A stretch of DNA of 64,000 bases from Streptosporangium sp040640155. Lineage in GTDB: Bacteria; Actinomycetota; Actinomycetes; Streptosporangiales; Streptosporangiaceae. Below the pieces are notes generated by a model that was not told where the DNA came from, made no database searches, and was given only the letters and a program-made list of their open reading frames with translations. This document shows, in pieces, positions 8,012 through 15,510 of the stretch (the first letter of the stretch is position 1; each line of letters begins with the position of its first letter). Position numbers and translations under genes: made by a program. The stretch spans positions 186,001 to 250,000 of the forward strand of contig NZ_JBFABE010000001.1 in assembly GCF_040640155.1 (NCBI RefSeq), written 5' to 3'.

Positions 8012-8761
8012 CTACCCCGCGAGCCGCCTCATCGAGCCGACGGACCAGCGCAGGCTGATCGCGGACAGGGCCAGGACGAGACCGAAGGCCAGGGGGATCG
8101 AGCCGTCGGAGAAGTCACCGGCGAACAGCGCCCGGCCCGCCTCGACCGCGTGGTAGAGCGGGTTGAACTGCGCGACCACCCGCATCCAGTCGGGGGCCAG
8201 CGACATGGGCAGCATGATGCCGGTGAGCAGGATCAGCGGCATCGCGAAGAACTGCATGATCTGCGACATGCCGTTCTCGTCGCGCAACGCCAGCGCCGTG
8301 CCGTACGACAGGCCGGAGGCGAGCAGCCCGGTGGCGGCCATCAGCACCAGCATGAGCGCCAGCCCCGGCAGGCTGGCCCGCATGCCCATCAGCGCGGCCA
8401 GCCCGATCACCAGCAGCGCCTGGACGACCAGCACGATCATGTCGCGCAGGCTGCGGCCCAGCACGATCGCGGGACGCCGGGCGGCGCTGACGGCGAGCCG
8501 TTCCAGGTAGCCGTTGCGGATCTCGCCGATCATGCCGAAGCCCACGAAGAGCGAGCCGAACAGGGCGATCATCATCATCACACCGGGGGTGAACATCCGC
8601 AGCGTGTCGGCCATGGTGCCGCCCACACCGGTGTTGGCCACCAGCGGCGCGAACAGGAGCAGGTACAGGACGGGCTGCAGCAGGCCGAACAGCGGCCAGA
8701 CCGGATTGCGCAGGGTGGCCCTGAGCTCGTAGCCCAGGAACAGCATCGTGTGTCGGAACAT
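8012..8761 (-). CDS. ABC-2 type exporter permease (DrrB-like)
   Basis: A 249-residue inner-membrane protein with about six hydrophobic helices and the ABC-2 layout. The N-terminus is FRHTMLFLGYELRATLRNPVW, and the middle carries FGMIGEIRNGYLERLAVSAARRPAIVLGRSLRD, the conserved cytoplasmic coupling region of daunorubicin-type permeases. It pairs with the ATPase gene 15 nt upstream to form a two-component exporter. Both genes lie downstream of a PadR repressor gene on the same strand. The substrate is unknown; drug- or lipid-type export is usual in the family. Confidence 0.88.
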   Translation of the reverse strand: MFRHTMLFLGYELRATLRNPVWPLFGLLQPVLYLLLFAPLVANTGVGGTMADTLRMFTPGVMMMIALFGSLFVGFGMIGEIRNGYLERLAVSAARRPAIVLGRSLRDMIVLVVQALLVIGLAALMGMRASLPGLALMLVLMAATGLLASGLSYGTALALRDENGMSQIMQFFAMPLILLTGIMLPMSLAPDWMRVVAQFNPLYHAVEAGRALFAGDFSDGSIPLAFGLVLALSAISLRWSVGSMRRLAG

Positions 8762-8776
8762 GGGGGTCCTCGTCGT

Positions 8777-9736
8777 TCAGTTCGCGTCGCGCAGGGAGCG
8801 GCCGGTGTGGCGCAGGAACACGTCGTCGAGCGTGGCCCGGTCCAGGGAGATCGACCGGATCGGCAGCCCGCCGGCCTCCAGGACGCGGAGCAGCGCGGGC
8901 AGGTTGTGCTCCCCGTCGTCGAGGTAGGCGCGCAGGACGTCCTCCTCCTGGCGGACCTCCCTGACGTAGGGCTCGGCGTCCAGGAGCGTCCGGGCCTCGG
9001 GGAGCCGGTCGAGGCGGAGCGTGACGACGTCGCCCGCGACCTCCTTCTTGAGCTCGGCGGGGGTGCCCTCCGCGACGACGCGGCCGTGGTCGATGATGAC
9101 CAGCCGGTCGCAGAGCGCGTCGGCCTCCTCCAGGTAGTGGGTGGTCAGCAGCACGCTGGTGCCCCGCTCGCGCAGGGAGCGCACCTCGTCCCACAGGTGG
9201 GCGCGGTTCTGCGGGTCCAGGCCGGTGGTCGGCTCGTCGAGGAAGAACAGCGGCGGGTGGTTGACCAGGCCGAGGGCGAGGGAGAACCTGCGCTTCTGCC
9301 CGCCCGAGAGCGTCCGTACGGGCCGGTCGGCGAGCTCGGCCAGGTCGAAGGCGGCCAGCAGCTCCTCGCAGCGGGCCTTCGCCCGCGCGCGGGACAGGCC
9401 GCCGATCCGGGCGGCGAGGATCAGGCCGTCGCGGCCGGGGGCGTTCTCGTCCACGCCGCCTCCCTGGCCGACGTAACCGATCCTCTCCCGGACCCTGGCC
9501 GCCTCGGTGACCACGTCGTGGCCCGCCACCCGGGCGGTGCCGGAGGTGGGGGTCACCAGGGTGGCGAGCATCCGGATCGTGGTGGTCTTGCCCGCGCCGT
9601 TGGGGCCGAGGAAGGCGAAGATCTCGCCCTCGGCGACGGACAGGTCGACGCCCTTGACGGCCTCGACCTCCTGGGGGGCGCCTCTGCCGCGCCGGGCGGT
9701 GAAGGTCTTGCGCAGGTCGTGCGCTTCGATGATCAT
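8777..9736 (-). CDS. ABC exporter ATP-binding protein (DrrA-like)
   Basis: A 319-residue ATPase. It has Walker A GPNGAGKTT, Q-loop IGYVGQGGGVDENAPGRD, signature LSGGQKRR and Walker B LFFLDEPTTGLDP. The DrrA-type C-terminal domain follows and ends in LDRATLDDVFLRHTGRSLRD, close to the family's typical tail. It powers the permease encoded just downstream. The gene lies 121 nt after the PadR gene on the same strand, so the three genes look like one repressor-controlled efflux operon. Confidence 0.92.
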   Translation of the reverse strand: MIIEAHDLRKTFTARRGRGAPQEVEAVKGVDLSVAEGEIFAFLGPNGAGKTTTIRMLATLVTPTSGTARVAGHDVVTEAARVRERIGYVGQGGGVDENAPGRDGLILAARIGGLSRARAKARCEELLAAFDLAELADRPVRTLSGGQKRRFSLALGLVNHPPLFFLDEPTTGLDPQNRAHLWDEVRSLRERGTSVLLTTHYLEEADALCDRLVIIDHGRVVAEGTPAELKKEVAGDVVTLRLDRLPEARTLLDAEPYVREVRQEEDVLRAYLDDGEHNLPALLRVLEAGGLPIRSISLDRATLDDVFLRHTGRSLRDAN

Positions 9737-9857
9737 GACTCTCCGTCGTGTGGGGGTGCGGAAGGGGGGCCGGGGGCGGTCACGCGGACCCGGCCGGTCC
9801 TGCGGTCCGGTGATCCTCCGGCCGCTCCGGTGCGCCGGTACACGGCGCGGGCGGGGC

Positions 9858-10388
9858 TCAGGGCAGCTTGCCGGACCTGACGTCGCCGACGGTCTCCTCG
9901 ATCCAGTCGAGCTGCGCCTGGAACTGGCGGATGTTGAGCCGCAGGCACTCGTCGACGTGCCGGGGGGCCCCGTAGGCCTGCTTGCCGCCGAGGGCGCGCT
10001 CCATCATCGAGATGGACGCCCGCAGCTGCTCGACCCTCGCCTCCATGGCGTTGACCAGGTCGGCGGTGGGGAGCCGGTCCATGAAGGTGAGCGCGACCTG
10101 GAAGGGGTCGATGATCGGCTTCACGAACCACCAGCTGTTCATCAGCTGCTGGTGGAAGTCGGCCCGCCCGGCCTCGGTGACGCCGTAGACGGTCTTGCCG
10201 CCCCTGCCCTGTTCGACGACCTCCAGCAACCCTTCCTCGGCCATCTTGGCCAGGCCGTGGTAGATCGAGCCGTAGGCCACGTTGGCCCAGGTGTCGGCGC
10301 CCCAGAGTTCGAGGCGGCGCCGTACCTCGTAGCCGTGCAGGGGGCCGTCGAGCAGGACGCCGAGCAGCAGGGTGCGGGTGGAGGACAT
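9858..10388 (-). CDS. PadR-family transcriptional repressor
   Basis: A 176-residue protein: a winged helix with LLGVLLDGPLHGYEVRRRLE and GSIYHGLAKMAEEGLLEVVEQ, the PadR signature, then a C-terminal dimerisation domain with a long helix (MEARVEQLRASISMMERAL). Start chosen at the ATG whose first base is 10388. A longer frame would run through the operator and adds an unconvincing N-terminus (MLTSYSNLNTNLS). It is divergent from a small unknown gene with only 37 bp between start codons, filled by a large palindrome. It most likely represses itself, the downstream exporter and the divergent gene. Small hydrophobic drugs are typical PadR ligands. Confidence 0.88.
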   Translation of the reverse strand: MSSTRTLLLGVLLDGPLHGYEVRRRLELWGADTWANVAYGSIYHGLAKMAEEGLLEVVEQGRGGKTVYGVTEAGRADFHQQLMNSWWFVKPIIDPFQVALTFMDRLPTADLVNAMEARVEQLRASISMMERALGGKQAYGAPRHVDECLRLNIRQFQAQLDWIEETVGDVRSGKLP

Positions 10389-10419
10389 ACTCAAATTTGT
10401 ATTCAAGTTTGAGTATGAT
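10387..10419. promoter_or_regulatory. PadR operator and overlapping divergent promoters
   Basis: Inverted repeat with perfect 9-bp arms ATACTCAAA (10387-10395) and TTTGAGTAT (10408-10416) and a 12-bp centre. On the plus strand TATGAT (10414-10419) lies 6 nt before the ATG at 10426. On the minus strand a TACAAA (10401-10396) lies 7 nt before the PadR ATG. Both transcripts could therefore be leaderless. Confidence 0.6.
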
Positions 10420-10425
10420 GTCAAC

Positions 10426-10755
10426 ATGCGAGAGATCAGACGTGAAGACGACGGCGCCCTGCTGGGCTTCGTCCGCCCCTCCGGTGAGGGGTGGGAGCCC
10501 CTGACCGTGTTCGGCTACCCGCTGGGAGAGCCCCGTCCGGAGGCGGACGCGCTGGAGGAGGTTCACCGGTCCGGGCTGGAGGCGCTGATGGGTCCCTGGC
10601 TGTTCCTGGAGGAGGGGGAGTGGTACCGGTGTGTGATCGTCGAGGCGGCGGCGGACGCGGTCAGGGTCCGCCCGACCGACATCGGGTATCCGCGCGAGAA
10701 CGTCCTCGCGGTGACGCTGGAGCGTCCCGGGCCCGAGACGTTCCGCCCCGGGTGA
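10426..10755 (+). CDS. Small protein of unknown function divergent from padR
   Basis: A 109-residue soluble protein starting at ATG 10426, directly after the PadR palindrome. I do not recognise the family. It has an acidic, Trp-containing, beta-strand-like sequence (GFVRPSGEGWEPLTVFGYPLGEP, then WLFLEEGEWYRCVIVEA), ends in ETFRPG, and has no signal peptide or membrane segment. There is no Shine-Dalgarno; the -10-like TATGAT ends 6 nt before the start, suggesting leaderless translation. Sharing the operator region, it is probably co-regulated with the efflux operon. The stop falls in a 9-bp tandem repeat. Confidence 0.6.
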   Translation: MREIRREDDGALLGFVRPSGEGWEPLTVFGYPLGEPRPEADALEEVHRSGLEALMGPWLFLEEGEWYRCVIVEAAADAVRVRPTDIGYPRENVLAVTLERPGPETFRPG

Positions 10756-10794
10756 TCCGGGTGATCCGGGTGATCTGGGTGAGCAGGGTGATCC
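10750..10794. repeat. 9-bp tandem repeat (GGGTGATCC)
   Basis: Five contiguous copies of a 9-bp unit, three perfect (10750-10758, 10759-10767, 10786-10794), one with a single change and one more diverged. They cover the stop codon of the preceding gene. Confidence 0.8.
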
Positions 10795-10839
10795 GGGTGG
10801 CCGGGGAGGACGACCGGTGGTCCGAGTAGGGTGATCGTC

Positions 10840-11526
10840 ATGTCCGAACGCCCCGTCGCGCTGGTCACCGGCGCCTCCCGGGGGGTCGGCGCCGCGATCG
10901 CCCGCGCCCTGGCCCCTTCCCACGATCTGCTGCTCGGCGGCCGCGATGGCGAGGCGCTGGCCTCGGTGGCCTCCGGCCTGCCCGGCGCCCGCCCCTGGCC
11001 GGTGGAGCTCACCGCCGTCACCGAGGCCGACGTCGCCGGCGTCGACCGGCTCGACGTGCTCGTGCACAGTGCCGGGGTGGTGACCCTGGGCCGCGTCGAG
11101 GAGACCCCGGCCGAGGTGTGGCGCCGCACGATGGAGGTCAACCTGATCGCGGTGGCCGAGCTGACCCGGCTGCTGCTCCCCGCGCTCCGTGCGGCCGGCG
11201 GTCACGTGGTGCTGATCAACTCCGGTTCGGGGCAGCGGACCAGCCCGGGCTGGGGCTCGTACTCGGCCAGCAAGTACGCGCTGCGCGCCTTCGCCGACGT
11301 GCTCCGCCAGGAGGAGCCGGGCCTGCGGGTGACGACGATCTACCCGGGGCGGGTCGACACCGACATGCAGCGCGGGGTGCGCGAACAGGAGGGCGGCCCG
11401 TACCAGCGGGAGAAGTACCTGGAGGCGGACTCGGTGGCCCGGGCGGCGCTGGCGGCGCTGACCGCGTCCCCCGACGCCCACGTCACCGAGATCACCGTCC
11501 GGCCCGCCGCGGGGCCGCCGAGCTGA
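10840..11526 (+). CDS. Short-chain dehydrogenase/reductase
   Basis: A 228-residue Rossmann-fold oxidoreductase with cofactor motif TGASRGVG (10-17), a VHSAGVV strand (the NAG position), catalytic Ser in NSGSGQ, and Tyr141/Lys145 in YSASK. The Arg after the first Gly-Ala-Ser is compatible with NADPH. Start ATG 10840, chosen over GTG 10831. The substrate is unknown. It ends 94 nt before the M20 hydrolase start but is separated from it by that gene's own promoter and operator, so a role in histidine breakdown is not implied. Confidence 0.87.
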   Translation: MSERPVALVTGASRGVGAAIARALAPSHDLLLGGRDGEALASVASGLPGARPWPVELTAVTEADVAGVDRLDVLVHSAGVVTLGRVEETPAEVWRRTMEVNLIAVAELTRLLLPALRAAGGHVVLINSGSGQRTSPGWGSYSASKYALRAFADVLRQEEPGLRVTTIYPGRVDTDMQRGVREQEGGPYQREKYLEADSVARAALAALTASPDAHVTEITVRPAAGPPS

Positions 11527-11592
11527 GCGCGGGTCCCGGACCCCGGGGCGCCCTCCCGGAAGGACGAGGTCTGGGGGGGCGGGGGTCGCCAA

Positions 11593-11614
11593 TGAATGAG
11601 TTCATTCACATAAT
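11593..11614 (+). promoter_or_regulatory. Hut operator 2 with -10 box of the M20-hutF-hutI operon
   Basis: Perfect 16-bp palindrome TGAATGA-GT-TCATTCA (11593-11608), 15/16 identical to the hutU site, abutting a CATAAT -10 hexamer (11609-11614). The expected transcription start, 7 nt on, coincides with GTG 11621, so the mRNA may be leaderless. A repressor bound here would cover the -35/-10 spacer. Confidence 0.6.
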
Positions 11615-11620
11615 GGGAGG

Positions 11621-12796
11621 GTGTTCGACGAGATGTGGGGTGCCATCGAGCACCTCGGACGCGACGACCGGACCGGTGGCTACCTGCGGGACGCCTGGTC
11701 ACCCGCCGACCTGGAACTGCGGCTCTGGTTCGAGCAGGAGGCGGCCGGGCGCGGCCTCGACACCCGGCAGGACCGCAACGGCAACCTGTGGGCCTGGTGG
11801 GGCGACCCCTCGGCGAGCCCCGGAGTGGTCACCGGCAGCCACCTCGACTCGGTACGCCAGGGCGGCGCCTTCGACGGCCCCCTCGGCGTGGTGTCGGCCT
11901 TCGCCGCCCTCGACCTGCTGCGGGCCGGGGACTTCCGGCCCGCCCGGCCGCTGGGGATCGCCTGCTTCACCGACGAGGAGGGCGCCCGCTTCGGCGTCCC
12001 GTGCATCGGCTCCCGCCTGCTGACCGGCGTCCTCGACCCCGGCAGGGCCCGCGCCCTGACCGACGACGAGGGCGACTCGCTGGCCGAGGTGCTGCGCCGC
12101 GCCGGACGCGACCCCGAGGAGCTGGGCCGCGACGAGGAGACCCTGCGCCACATCGGCGTCTTCGTCGAACTCCACGTCGAGCAGGGCCGGGACCTGGTCC
12201 ACCGGGACGCGCCGGTCGGCGTCGCCTCGGCCATCTGGCCGCACGGCCGCTGGCGCTTCGACTTCCACGGCCAGGCCAACCACGCGGGCACCACCCGCCT
12301 GGCCGACCGCGACGACCCGATGCTGCCCTTCGCCCGTACCGTGCTGCACGCCCGCCAGGCCGCCGAGCGCGGCGGCGTCGTCGCCACCTTCGGCAGGACG
12401 CGCGTGTCGCCCAACAACGCCAACGCCGTCCCCGGCCTGGTCAGCGCCTGGCTGGACGCCAGGGGCGGCGACGAGGACGCGGTCAGGGCACTGGTCGCCG
12501 AGGTCGCCGAGTTCTCCGGGGCCGAGGTCACCGCCGAGTCCTGGACCCCGCTCGTCGACTTCGACGCGGCCCTGCGGGAGCGGATCGCCGCCGTCGCCGG
12601 GGGCGCCCCCGTCCTGGTGACCGGCGCCGGGCACGACGCCGGGATCCTCGCGTCCGCGGGTGTGCCCGGCGCGATGGTGTTCGTCCGCAATCCGACGGGC
12701 ATCTCTCACTCTCCGGAAGAACACGCCGAGAGGGCGGACTGCCACGCCGGGGTCGCCGCCCTCGCCGCCGTCCTGGAGGACCTGTGCGGGAGTTGA
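11621..12796 (+). CDS. M20-family amidohydrolase (AllC/carbamoylase-like) in the hut operon
   Basis: A 391-residue binuclear metallohydrolase of the allantoate amidohydrolase / N-carbamoyl-amino-acid hydrolase group. Metal ligands are visible: His74 (GSHLDS), Asp85 (FDGPLG), Glu119/Glu120 (DEEGARF), His185 (ELHVEQG) and the late His363 (ISHSPEE). Automatic annotation would call it allantoate amidohydrolase, but no allantoin gene is near. It is the first gene of an operon with hutF and hutI under the hut operator. The missing step there is hydrolysis of N-formylglutamate to glutamate and formate, so I infer that role. Start GTG 11621 fits a leaderless mRNA; ATG 11633 is the alternative. Confidence 0.8.
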   Translation: MFDEMWGAIEHLGRDDRTGGYLRDAWSPADLELRLWFEQEAAGRGLDTRQDRNGNLWAWWGDPSASPGVVTGSHLDSVRQGGAFDGPLGVVSAFAALDLLRAGDFRPARPLGIACFTDEEGARFGVPCIGSRLLTGVLDPGRARALTDDEGDSLAEVLRRAGRDPEELGRDEETLRHIGVFVELHVEQGRDLVHRDAPVGVASAIWPHGRWRFDFHGQANHAGTTRLADRDDPMLPFARTVLHARQAAERGGVVATFGRTRVSPNNANAVPGLVSAWLDARGGDEDAVRALVAEVAEFSGAEVTAESWTPLVDFDAALRERIAAVAGGAPVLVTGAGHDAGILASAGVPGAMVFVRNPTGISHSPEEHAERADCHAGVAALAAVLEDLCGS

Positions 12797-14145
12797 CCTA
12801 CTGGTGCGAGCTGGCCTGGCTGCCACCGGGCCGGGCCGTCGCGGGCGTGCTCGTCACGGTCACGGACACGGTGATCACCCGGATCGGCACCGGGACGGCG
12901 TCCCCGCCCCCCGGAGCCGTCCGCCTGGCGGGCCTGACCCTGCCTGGCCTGGCGAACGCCCACTCCCACGCCTTCCACCGCGCCCTGCGCGGGGCGACGC
13001 AGCGCGAGAGCGGCACCTTCTGGACCTGGCGCGAGCGGATGTACGCCGTGGCCGGGACACTCGACCCCGACTCCTACCTCGCCCTCGCCAGGGCGACCTT
13101 CGCCGAGATGGCGCTGGCCGGGATCACCTGCGTGGGGGAGTTCCACTACCTGCACCACGCCCCGGGCGGCAGGCCGTACGACGACCCGAACGTCATGGGA
13201 CACGTGCTCGTGCGGGCGGCGCGCGAGGCCGGGCTGCGCATCGCGCTGCTGGACGCCTGCTACCTGACCGGGGGCGCCGGCGTCCCGCTGAGCGGCGTCC
13301 AGCTCCGGTTCGGCGACGGCGACGCCGAACGCTGGGCCGCGCGGGTGGAGGACCTCGCGGCTCACTACCGGGGCGAGCGGGACGTGGAGATCGGCGTGGC
13401 CGTGCACTCGGTCCGCGCGGTCCCGGCCGGCCAGATCCCCGTGGTGGCCGACGTCTCCAGGCGCCACGCCGTACCGCTGCACGCCCACGTCTCCGAGCAG
13501 CGGGCCGAGAACACCGCCTGCGAGGAGGCGTACGGCATGAGCCCGGTACGGCTGCTGGAGACCCACGGCGCGCTCGGGCCCCGCACGACCGCGGTGCACG
13601 CCACGCACCTGTCGGAGGCCGACATCGCGCTGCTCGGCGGCTCCGGCACCCGCGTGTGCATGTGCCCGACGACCGAGCGCGACCTCGCCGACGGCATCGG
13701 CCCGGCCAGGACGCTGTCCGGCGCGGGATCGCCGATCACGCTCGGCTCGGACAGCCACGCGGTCGTCGACCTGTTCGAGGAGGCCCGCGCGGTCGAGCTG
13801 AACGAACGGCTGGCCAGCGAGCGGCGCGGCCACTGGCCGGCCGCGGAGCTGCTGCACGCCGCCACGGCCGCCGGGCACGACTCGCTCGGCTTCCCCGGCG
13901 CGGGCGTGCTCGTCCCCGGCGCCTGGGCCGACCTGGTCTCGGTACGCCTGGACTCGGTCCGCACGGCCGGCGCCGACCCCGGGCACCTCGCCGAGACCGT
14001 GATCTTCGCCGCCACCGCCGCCGACGTGCACTCCGTGGTCTCGGGCGGTCGTCGCGTGGTCTCGGACGGGCGCCACGTCCTGGGCGACGTCGGAACCATG
14101 CTGGCCGGGGCGATCGCCACGACACGACGGGAGAGCGCGTCATGA
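12784..14145 (+). CDS. hutF: Formimidoylglutamate deiminase
   Basis: A 453-residue TIM-barrel amidohydrolase that converts N-formimino-L-glutamate to N-formyl-L-glutamate plus ammonia. Metal and catalytic sites are visible: LANAHSHAFHRAL (His60/His62), HAHVSEQ, AVHATHLSE and GSDSHAVVDLFEEA, the order expected for HutF. GTG 12784 overlaps the end of the preceding gene by 13 nt and has GGAGG 4 nt upstream; the stop overlaps hutI by 4 nt. The presence of HutF means this organism uses the deiminase branch rather than direct HutG formiminoglutamase cleavage. Confidence 0.9.
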   Translation: MRELTYWCELAWLPPGRAVAGVLVTVTDTVITRIGTGTASPPPGAVRLAGLTLPGLANAHSHAFHRALRGATQRESGTFWTWRERMYAVAGTLDPDSYLALARATFAEMALAGITCVGEFHYLHHAPGGRPYDDPNVMGHVLVRAAREAGLRIALLDACYLTGGAGVPLSGVQLRFGDGDAERWAARVEDLAAHYRGERDVEIGVAVHSVRAVPAGQIPVVADVSRRHAVPLHAHVSEQRAENTACEEAYGMSPVRLLETHGALGPRTTAVHATHLSEADIALLGGSGTRVCMCPTTERDLADGIGPARTLSGAGSPITLGSDSHAVVDLFEEARAVELNERLASERRGHWPAAELLHAATAAGHDSLGFPGAGVLVPGAWADLVSVRLDSVRTAGADPGHLAETVIFAATAADVHSVVSGGRRVVSDGRHVLGDVGTMLAGAIATTRRESAS

Positions 14146-15314
14146 GGAGCGAGGAACGGCGGGCCGGGAGCACGCTGTTCGACCGCATCGGGCTGCTCTA
14201 CACGGGCGACCCCGCGCGGGAGGAGATCCACGACGCCGCGCTGGTGGTCGAGGACGGCCACGTGGCGTGGGTCGGGCACGCCGGATCGGCTCCCGACGCC
14301 GACGAGCGGATCGACGTGGACGGCCGCTGCGTGGTCCCGGGCTTCGTCGACAGCCACGCCCACCTCGTCTTCGCGGGCGACCGTACGGCCGAGTTCGCCG
14401 CCCGCATGACCGGCCGCCCCTACACGGCGGGCGGGATCCGCACCACGGTCTCGGCGACCCGCGCCGCCTCCGACGCCGAGCTGGTGGCGCGCACCGCCAC
14501 GCTGGTCGCCGAGATGCTCGCGCAGGGGACGACCACGGTCGAGATCAAGAGCGGGTACGGCCTCACGGTCGAGGACGAGCGCCGCTCCCTGGAGATCGCG
14601 GGCGGGTTCACCACGGAGACCACCTACCTGGGCGCCCACGTCGTCCCGCCGGACGCCTCCTCGGCCGAGGAGTACGTCCGCCTCGTCACCGGGGAGATGC
14701 TCAAGGCGTGCGCGCCGCACGCCCGCTGGGTCGACGTGTTCTGCGAGCGCGGGGCCTTCGACGCCGACGCGTCCAGGGAGATCCTGCGGGCCGGGATGGG
14801 AGCGGGGCTGATGCCGCGCGTCCACGCCAACCAGCTCGGCCCCGGGCCCGGCGTGCGCCTCGCCGCCGAGGTGGGCGCCGCCTCGGCCGATCACTGCACC
14901 CACCTGACCGACGAGGACGTCTCGATCCTGGCCTCGTCGGGCGTGGTGGCCACCCTGCTGCCCGGCGCCGAGTTCTCCACCCGTTCCCCCTACCCGGACG
15001 CCCGCCGCCTGCTGGACGCCGGGGTGACGGTCGCGCTGGCCACCGACTGCAACCCCGGCTCCTCCTTCACCTCCTCCATGCCGTTCTGCGTGGCGCTGGC
15101 CGTCCGCGAGATGGGGATGACGCCGGTGGAGGCGATCAGGGCCGCCACCCACGGCGGGGCCGGGGCGCTGCGCCGGGGCGACATCGGCACGCTGCGGGTG
15201 GGGACCCGGGGAGACCTGGTGATCCTGGACGCCCCGACCTACGTCCACCTCGCCTACCGGCCGGGAGTGCCGCTGGTGACGCAGGTGTGGAAGGACGGCC
15301 GCCGCCTGGTCTGA
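14142..15314 (+). CDS. hutI: Imidazolonepropionase
   Basis: A 390-residue amidohydrolase-superfamily enzyme opening the imidazolone ring to give N-formiminoglutamate, the third step of histidine degradation. The metal site DSHAHLVFAGDR (His72/His74), EIKSGYG, HANQLGPG, ADHCTHL and ATDCNPGS match HutI. ATG 14142 overlaps the hutF stop (ATGA), so translation is coupled and the two products act in sequence (HutI product is HutF substrate). Length is normal for the family. Confidence 0.94.
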   Translation: MRSEERRAGSTLFDRIGLLYTGDPAREEIHDAALVVEDGHVAWVGHAGSAPDADERIDVDGRCVVPGFVDSHAHLVFAGDRTAEFAARMTGRPYTAGGIRTTVSATRAASDAELVARTATLVAEMLAQGTTTVEIKSGYGLTVEDERRSLEIAGGFTTETTYLGAHVVPPDASSAEEYVRLVTGEMLKACAPHARWVDVFCERGAFDADASREILRAGMGAGLMPRVHANQLGPGPGVRLAAEVGAASADHCTHLTDEDVSILASSGVVATLLPGAEFSTRSPYPDARRLLDAGVTVALATDCNPGSSFTSSMPFCVALAVREMGMTPVEAIRAATHGGAGALRRGDIGTLRVGTRGDLVILDAPTYVHLAYRPGVPLVTQVWKDGRRLV

Positions 15315-15510
15315 CCGGGCTTCTCCGGGATCGTCGGGGTATGGGAGGCATCCTCCTTGAGGAGGAATTCAGAACCATTCTTCCGGCCGACTTCTTGAGG
15401 GAATCTTTGCCATGATCCGCCCGTTGAAAAGACAAGCGATGTGTCCGCACGCCGGGGTGTCGAACGAGCGGGTGGGCACGTCATAAGCAGGCGGAGCGAG
15501 GTGCCATCGG

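Noticed and set aside
7412..9880. 822-codon plus-strand open frame
   Set aside because: Runs antisense to the exporter ATPase and permease, whose motifs are clear on the minus strand; its own translation is Arg/Gly/Gln-rich.
11621..12796. True allantoate amidohydrolase of purine breakdown
   Set aside because: No allantoinase, ureidoglycolate or uricase genes nearby; the operator and operon tie the gene to histidine utilisation. The possibility is not excluded by sequence.
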